Positions 4,841-8,424 of a stretch of 8,424 bases of DNA are shown here, one piece after another. A program made the position numbers and the translations under genes. Origin of the DNA: Chitinophaga pinensis (GTDB taxonomy: Bacteria > Bacteroidota > Bacteroidia > Flavobacteriales_D > Crocinitomicaceae). Where the stretch lies: assembly GCA_945868555.1 (NCBI GenBank), contig CAMBMC010000094.1, positions 1 through 8,424 of the forward strand. The letters are read 5' to 3'. Under the pieces are notes generated by a model. That model had not been told where the DNA came from. It saw only the letters and a list, made by a program, of their open reading frames with translations, and ran no database searches. Every line of letters begins with the position of its first letter. Within the stretch, counting starts at the first letter, position 1.

Positions 4841-5866
4841 ATGAATCATCAAAGAAAAATTCTTGTTACCGGAGGAGCTGGCTTTATTGGCTCGCACACC
4901 ATTACGGCTTTAGTGTCCGCAGGATTCACACCAATCATTGCCGATGACTTCAGAAATGCAGATGCATCTGTTCCATCACGCATCGAAAAAATCATCGGGC
5001 ACTTGCCTGAATTCCTTAAGATTGATGTGTGTGACAAAGAAGCTTTAAAGCAAGTTTTTGAACAGCATGACTTTGATGGAATAATCCATTTTGCCGCATA
5101 CAAAGCCGTGGGTGAGTCCGTTGAATTCCCTTTAAAATATTACCGGAACAATCTCTTAGGTTTAATCAATACCTTAGAACTTGCGGTTCAATTTAAAGTT
5201 CCAAATTTTGTTTTTTCTTCGTCGTGCACCGTCTATGGTGAGCCGGGAGAACTGAAAGAAGTTACTGAAGATTTACCAAAAGGACTTGCAGCATCGCCTT
5301 ATGGAAACACCAAGATTATTGGAGAAGAGATATTGAAAGATGTGCATTCTAGCAAGGCCGGGCTCAATATTATTTCCTTGCGCTATTTCAATCCAATTGG
5401 CGCCCATCCGAGTGGCTTGATTGGTGAATTTCCAATAGGAAAACCAAACAATTTGTTACCCATGGTGACAGGCACAGCCGTTGGGAAATACGAGCAGCTT
5501 ACCGTTTTTGGAGACGATTATCCAACGTCAGATGGAACATGTGTCCGAGACTACATACATGTGATGGACTTGGCGACAGCCCATGTAAAGGCCTTGGAGT
5601 TTTTGGAATCAGGTAAATCCTCATTTGAAACCATTAATGTAGGAACGGGCGCAGGCACAACAATCTTAAAAGTGATTCAAGTATTTGAGGAGATTTCTGA
5701 GGTGAAACTGAACTGGAAATATGGCCCTAAGCGACCAGGTGATGTAGTTGAAATTTTTGCCAAGGCAGATAAAGCAAATCATTTGCTAAATTGGTATCCG
5801 AAATATTCACTTGAAGATTCAGTGCAGCACGCATGGAATTGGGAAAAAAAAATGCAGAATGATTAA
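4841..5866 (+). CDS. galE: UDP-glucose 4-epimerase
   Basis: NAD-dependent short-chain dehydrogenase/reductase of 341 aa that interconverts UDP-glucose and UDP-galactose for the Leloir pathway and surface polysaccharide synthesis, in the cytoplasm. The Rossmann motif GGAGFIGSH (11-19) binds NAD. The catalytic serine region is SSSCTVYGEP (126-135; S128) and the catalytic pair is Y154 and K158 in SPYGNTK. Further family blocks are RYFNPIGAHPSG (181-192), DGTCVRDYIHVMDLA (231-245) and GPKRPGDV (295-302). Length is normal. By alignment around RPGDV, residue I305 falls at the position of E. coli Tyr299, a gate that limits N-acetylated sugars; a smaller residue may allow UDP-GlcNAc/GalNAc, but this is inference. 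The gene leads a tight operon and overlaps the next gene by 8 nt. Confidence 0.96.
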   Translation: MNHQRKILVTGGAGFIGSHTITALVSAGFTPIIADDFRNADASVPSRIEKIIGHLPEFLKIDVCDKEALKQVFEQHDFDGIIHFAAYKAVGESVEFPLKYYRNNLLGLINTLELAVQFKVPNFVFSSSCTVYGEPGELKEVTEDLPKGLAASPYGNTKIIGEEILKDVHSSKAGLNIISLRYFNPIGAHPSGLIGEFPIGKPNNLLPMVTGTAVGKYEQLTVFGDDYPTSDGTCVRDYIHVMDLATAHVKALEFLESGKSSFETINVGTGAGTTILKVIQVFEEISEVKLNWKYGPKRPGDVVEIFAKADKANHLLNWYPKYSLEDSVQHAWNWEKKMQND

Positions 5867-6611
5867 ATTTATTTCGATCGCTTTTTTGGCAGTTTTGTCC
5901 TTCTCCGCAGCAGCACAAGACCCGTCCCCGCAACCGAATTTAATTTCTCGTTTTCGCCCTGGTGCCCTATGGTTTTTTACAGGATATCGTCCTGCCCAAA
6001 CGGAAAAAGTCCGAAAGTACGACCGCTTAATTTTTGATTTGACCTACAACGATTGGACAGGTGACCGCCAGCCCTTCAACAATAAATGGAACTCCATTGG
6101 CTTCAATACGAGCCTTATGTTTGATATTCCAATCACCAAGGGCAATACAATGTCTTTGGGCTTGGGTATTTGTCACTCCCTGTACCGCATCAGTTACAGC
6201 TACCTTCAATTCCAGGTAGACACGGACAACTCAATGACTAGCTTAAATGAAATTCAAACATTTGCTCCAGACTTGGACAAACATTTTCTTTGTGGAAATT
6301 CCTTGAGTGTTCCCCTTGAGTTGCGATTCCGGTCACCGAAATGGAAGCATTTCAAAGTACATCTCGGAGCAAAAGTGGGCTACACGTTCACGACCTACAC
6401 AAAAGAAGTTTTTAATTCTTCCAATGGAAAATTGGTGGTTAAAAACAATCAATTTCCAGACATACATAGATTGCTGTATTCAGCACATGCGCGGATAGGT
6501 TTTAGAAATTTCGCGCTATTTGGGTCCTATCAATTTAGCCCAGTTTTCTCCAATTCAGCAAGTACGCATCTCAACATCCTTCAGTTAGGATTAAGCATTT
6601 CCCTCTTCTAA
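5859..6611 (+). CDS. Outer-membrane beta-barrel protein
   Basis: A 250-aa secreted protein with a clear Sec signal peptide (residues 1-19, cleavage expected in SAAA/Q) and repeated amphipathic strands with aromatic residues, for example WNSIGFNTSLMFDIPI, MSLGLGICHSLYRISYSY, VHLGAKVGYTFTTYT, FALFGSYQFSPVF and LQLGLSISLF. It ends in Phe, the usual signal for barrel assembly by the BAM machinery. This fits the porin-like outer-membrane barrels of Bacteroidota, around 8-10 strands; the exact family and any substrate are unknown. The frame is open from 5811, but the signal peptide begins at the ATG at 5859, which overlaps the galE stop by 8 nt (ATGATTAA), suggesting translational coupling. The TatD gene starts 4 nt after its stop. 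Confidence 0.85.
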   Translation: MIKFISIAFLAVLSFSAAAQDPSPQPNLISRFRPGALWFFTGYRPAQTEKVRKYDRLIFDLTYNDWTGDRQPFNNKWNSIGFNTSLMFDIPITKGNTMSLGLGICHSLYRISYSYLQFQVDTDNSMTSLNEIQTFAPDLDKHFLCGNSLSVPLELRFRSPKWKHFKVHLGAKVGYTFTTYTKEVFNSSNGKLVVKNNQFPDIHRLLYSAHARIGFRNFALFGSYQFSPVFSNSASTHLNILQLGLSISLF

Positions 6612-6615
6612 GCGC

Positions 6616-7407
6616 ATGCATTTTATAGATACGCATACGCATCTTTTTTCTGAATCTTTTGATGAAGACCGTTCTGAAGTTGTAAAACGTGCCATCAATG
6701 CGGGTGTGCAAACATTGCTCTTGCCAAACATTGATCTCGAATCCATCGAACCTATGCACGACTTGGTTGATCAATTTCCAAGACATTGCTTTCCCATGAT
6801 GGGTCTGCACCCTGGATCTGTTGATGGTGAATGGGAATCCGCACTGGAAATTATTAAGAATCATCTTTTTTCAGGAAGGTCTTATTGCGCAATAGGAGAA
6901 ATCGGAATGGATTTGTATTGGGACAAAACATATATCGAGCAGCAACGTATGGCATTTCAACAACAAGTAGAATGGGCGAAGGAGTTAAAATTGCCCATTG
7001 TGATTCATGCTCGGGAGGCTTTCGATGAAATTTTCGAGGTTTTGGATGTCTTGAATGACGAGACCTTGAGTGGTGTTTTCCATTGCTTTACTGGAACTTT
7101 AGAACAGGCGAATCGCGCATTGGACTATGGCAATTTCAAACTTGGCATTGGCGGGGTGCTTACCTACAAGAAATCTGGCTTGGATGAGGTATTGTCTCAT
7201 TTGTCCTTGGAATGTATGATCCTAGAAACGGACTCACCGTATCTCCCACCAGTTCCACACAGAGGAAAGAGAAACGAAAGTGCTTATCTTTTGCACGTTG
7301 CCGAGCGATTGGCCGAAGTGAAAAATGTATCCTTAAATGAGGTGGAAGAAATAACATCACACAATGCGCGAAGCTTATTTCAGATAGATGAAGTGAGCAA
7401 ACATTAA
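6616..7407 (+). CDS. TatD-family metal-dependent hydrolase (deoxyribonuclease-like)
   Basis: TIM-barrel amidohydrolase-fold protein of 263 aa. TatD relatives are Mg-dependent 3'-5' exonucleases acting on DNA or RNA, although the substrate of many members is untested. The metal site is complete: HTH (H7, H9), E95 in GEIGMDLYWD, H131 in VIHAREA, H156 in VFHCFTGT and D206 in ETDSPYLPP. The signature RGKRNES (216-222) is also normal, as is the length. The ATG at 6616 begins directly with MHFIDTHTH, the standard start. It is third in the galE operon, 4 nt after the barrel protein and 11 nt before the asparaginase; the TatD-asparaginase pair is, from memory, a recurrent arrangement in flavobacteria. 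The protein is cytoplasmic, with no signal peptide. Confidence 0.94.
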   Translation: MHFIDTHTHLFSESFDEDRSEVVKRAINAGVQTLLLPNIDLESIEPMHDLVDQFPRHCFPMMGLHPGSVDGEWESALEIIKNHLFSGRSYCAIGEIGMDLYWDKTYIEQQRMAFQQQVEWAKELKLPIVIHAREAFDEIFEVLDVLNDETLSGVFHCFTGTLEQANRALDYGNFKLGIGGVLTYKKSGLDEVLSHLSLECMILETDSPYLPPVPHRGKRNESAYLLHVAERLAEVKNVSLNEVEEITSHNARSLFQIDEVSKH

Positions 7408-7410
7408 ATC

Positions 7411-7414
7411 GGAG
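7411..7414 (+). promoter_or_regulatory. SD-like GGAG before the asparaginase gene
   Basis: GGAG lies 4 nt before the ATG at 7419, in the 11-nt gap after the TatD stop. The spacing is short for a strong ribosome binding site, but it supports this start codon over the downstream in-frame ATG at 7470. Confidence 0.4.
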
Positions 7415-7418
7415 ATTC

Positions 7419-8424
7419 ATGAGCAAGACACCACGCATTTTACTAATCTATACAGGAGGTACAATTGGAATGATCAATGATCCAGAAACAGGGCAATTGA
7501 AAAGTTTCGATTTTGCGCATGTGCATACCCATGTTCCTGAAATCCACCGCTTGAATGTTTCTTTGACAAGCACAAGCTTTGAAGTTCCCATCGATTCATC
7601 AGAAATGGACCACCTAGGATGGATGCGTATGGCACAAATGGTGTCTGACAACTACGACAACTATGAGGGCTTTGTCATCTTGCATGGATCAGATACCATG
7701 GCTTTTTCAGCATCTGCTTTAAGTTTTATGTTGCAAGGACTAAAAAAGCCCGTCATTTTTACCGGTTCACAATTACCGATTGGAACAATCAGAACAGATG
7801 GGAAGGAAAATTTAATTACCGCGATTGAAATTGCAGCCGCCAAAGACAAGGATGGAGATGCGATTGTTCAAGAGGTCGCCGTTTATTTTGAATATTCACT
7901 TTATCGAGGCAACCGTTGTTCCAAAATCTCCGCCAATCAGTTCGAGGCCTTTGCATCGCCCAATTATCCTGAGTTGGCTGTTGCTGGAGTAAAGATTGAA
8001 TACCGAATAGATAAGCTTTTTCGTAGTGCTCAAGCAGAATTCAAATACCATAGTGCATTGAGCAATCGTGTTGGATTGTTTAAAATTTACCCGGGTTTTC
8101 CCGCCGACGCGTACACTTCTCTTTTTGATCGCAGTAAAACTGATGCTATAATTCTCGAAACCTTTGGTGCGGGCAATGCTCCGAGCCATCCTCATTTGCG
8201 AGAAATGATCACCAATTACATGAAGGATGGGGGAATTGTAGTAAATACCACCCAATGCAGCTCAGGTGCCGTACAACAGGGAAAGTATGCTACCAGTTCC
8301 TTTTTCAATGAGGTGGGAGTTGTGAGCGGAATGGATATCACTACGGAGGCGGCATTAACGAAAATGATGTTTTTATTGGGGACTTCTCAGGATAGAGAAA
8401 CAATACTACACCAATTCAGCAAGA
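7419..8424 (+). CDS. ansA: Type I (cytoplasmic) L-asparaginase, 3' end cut by the window
   Basis: Hydrolyses L-asparagine to aspartate and ammonia in the cytoplasm. The 335 residues present cover nearly the whole protein, as E. coli AnsA has 338 aa; no stop is reached. Motifs in order: TGGTIGM (12-18; nucleophile T15), IDSSEM (58-63), the second active-site segment HGSDTM (89-94; S91, D92), TGSQLPIG (115-122), RTDGKENL (125-132), LYRGNRCSK (161-169; the catalytic Lys is K169) and the allosteric-type C-terminal domain with ETFGAGNAP. S91 stands where E. coli AnsA has Thr; this is conservative and, as I recall, seen in related flavobacterial enzymes. No signal peptide, so type I rather than the periplasmic type II enzyme. 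It ends the visible operon; more genes may follow beyond the edge. Confidence 0.94.
   Translation, partial: MSKTPRILLIYTGGTIGMINDPETGQLKSFDFAHVHTHVPEIHRLNVSLTSTSFEVPIDSSEMDHLGWMRMAQMVSDNYDNYEGFVILHGSDTMAFSASALSFMLQGLKKPVIFTGSQLPIGTIRTDGKENLITAIEIAAAKDKDGDAIVQEVAVYFEYSLYRGNRCSKISANQFEAFASPNYPELAVAGVKIEYRIDKLFRSAQAEFKYHSALSNRVGLFKIYPGFPADAYTSLFDRSKTDAIILETFGAGNAPSHPHLREMITNYMKDGGIVVNTTQCSSGAVQQGKYATSSFFNEVGVVSGMDITTEAALTKMMFLLGTSQDRETILHQFSK

Noticed and set aside
5811..5858. 16-residue N-terminal extension of the barrel protein
   Set aside because: It lies inside galE and precedes a perfect signal peptide starting at 5859.
7896..8255. 119-residue minus-strand open frame inside ansA
   Set aside because: Antisense to well-conserved asparaginase motifs, with no domain, signal or start context.

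Overview
The window most likely comes from a member of the Bacteroidota, probably a Flavobacteriales-like bacterium. The clues are base composition in the low 40s percent GC by eye, TAnnTTTG-type promoter boxes close to start codons, few Shine-Dalgarno sequences, Bacteroidota-style lipoproteins and an outer-membrane beta-barrel protein, and a cytochrome oxidase assembly cluster with two SCO genes followed by a DUF420 gene. The exact taxon cannot be read from this window.

Region 1 (1-1927, + strand) is the end of a respiratory-chain operon. It holds the last 22 residues of a membrane protein (possibly cytochrome c oxidase subunit IV), two SCO1/SenC-family copper proteins in tandem, and a DUF420 (CtaM/YozB-like) membrane protein. 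The genes are tightly spaced or overlapping and together suggest assembly of the copper centre of a haem-copper oxidase. The first SCO keeps its CxxxC motif, but its expected copper-ligand histidine is displaced by two residues (HAF where the second SCO has FAH).

Region 2 (1928-2196) is a non-coding stretch between convergent genes and is the most unusual DNA in the window. It carries two 33-bp direct repeats (32/33 identical) with an inner beat of about 7 bp, a REP-like nested palindrome between them, and a different array of degenerate heptamers that runs into the 3' end of the next gene.

Region 3 (2197-3975, - strand) is a two-gene unit: a metallo-beta-lactamase-fold hydrolase (glyoxalase II-like) followed 9 nt later by a GT4-type glycosyltransferase. 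Region 4 (4033-4803) has a conserved-looking lipoprotein of unknown function with a strong intrinsic terminator, and a convergent small single-pass membrane protein.

Region 5 (4841 to the end, + strand) is a compact operon: galE (UDP-glucose 4-epimerase), an outer-membrane beta-barrel protein overlapping it by 8 nt, a TatD-family metal-dependent hydrolase 4 nt later, and a type I (cytoplasmic) L-asparaginase 11 nt later that runs off the window edge almost complete.

Most of the window is ordinary housekeeping and accessory metabolism. I see no CRISPR array, phage, transposase, toxin-antitoxin pair or defence system. The points most worth a second look are the altered first SCO, the heptamer/palindrome mosaic at 1930-2215, and the placement of promoter-like boxes only 4-5 nt before several start codons, which suggests leaderless transcripts.
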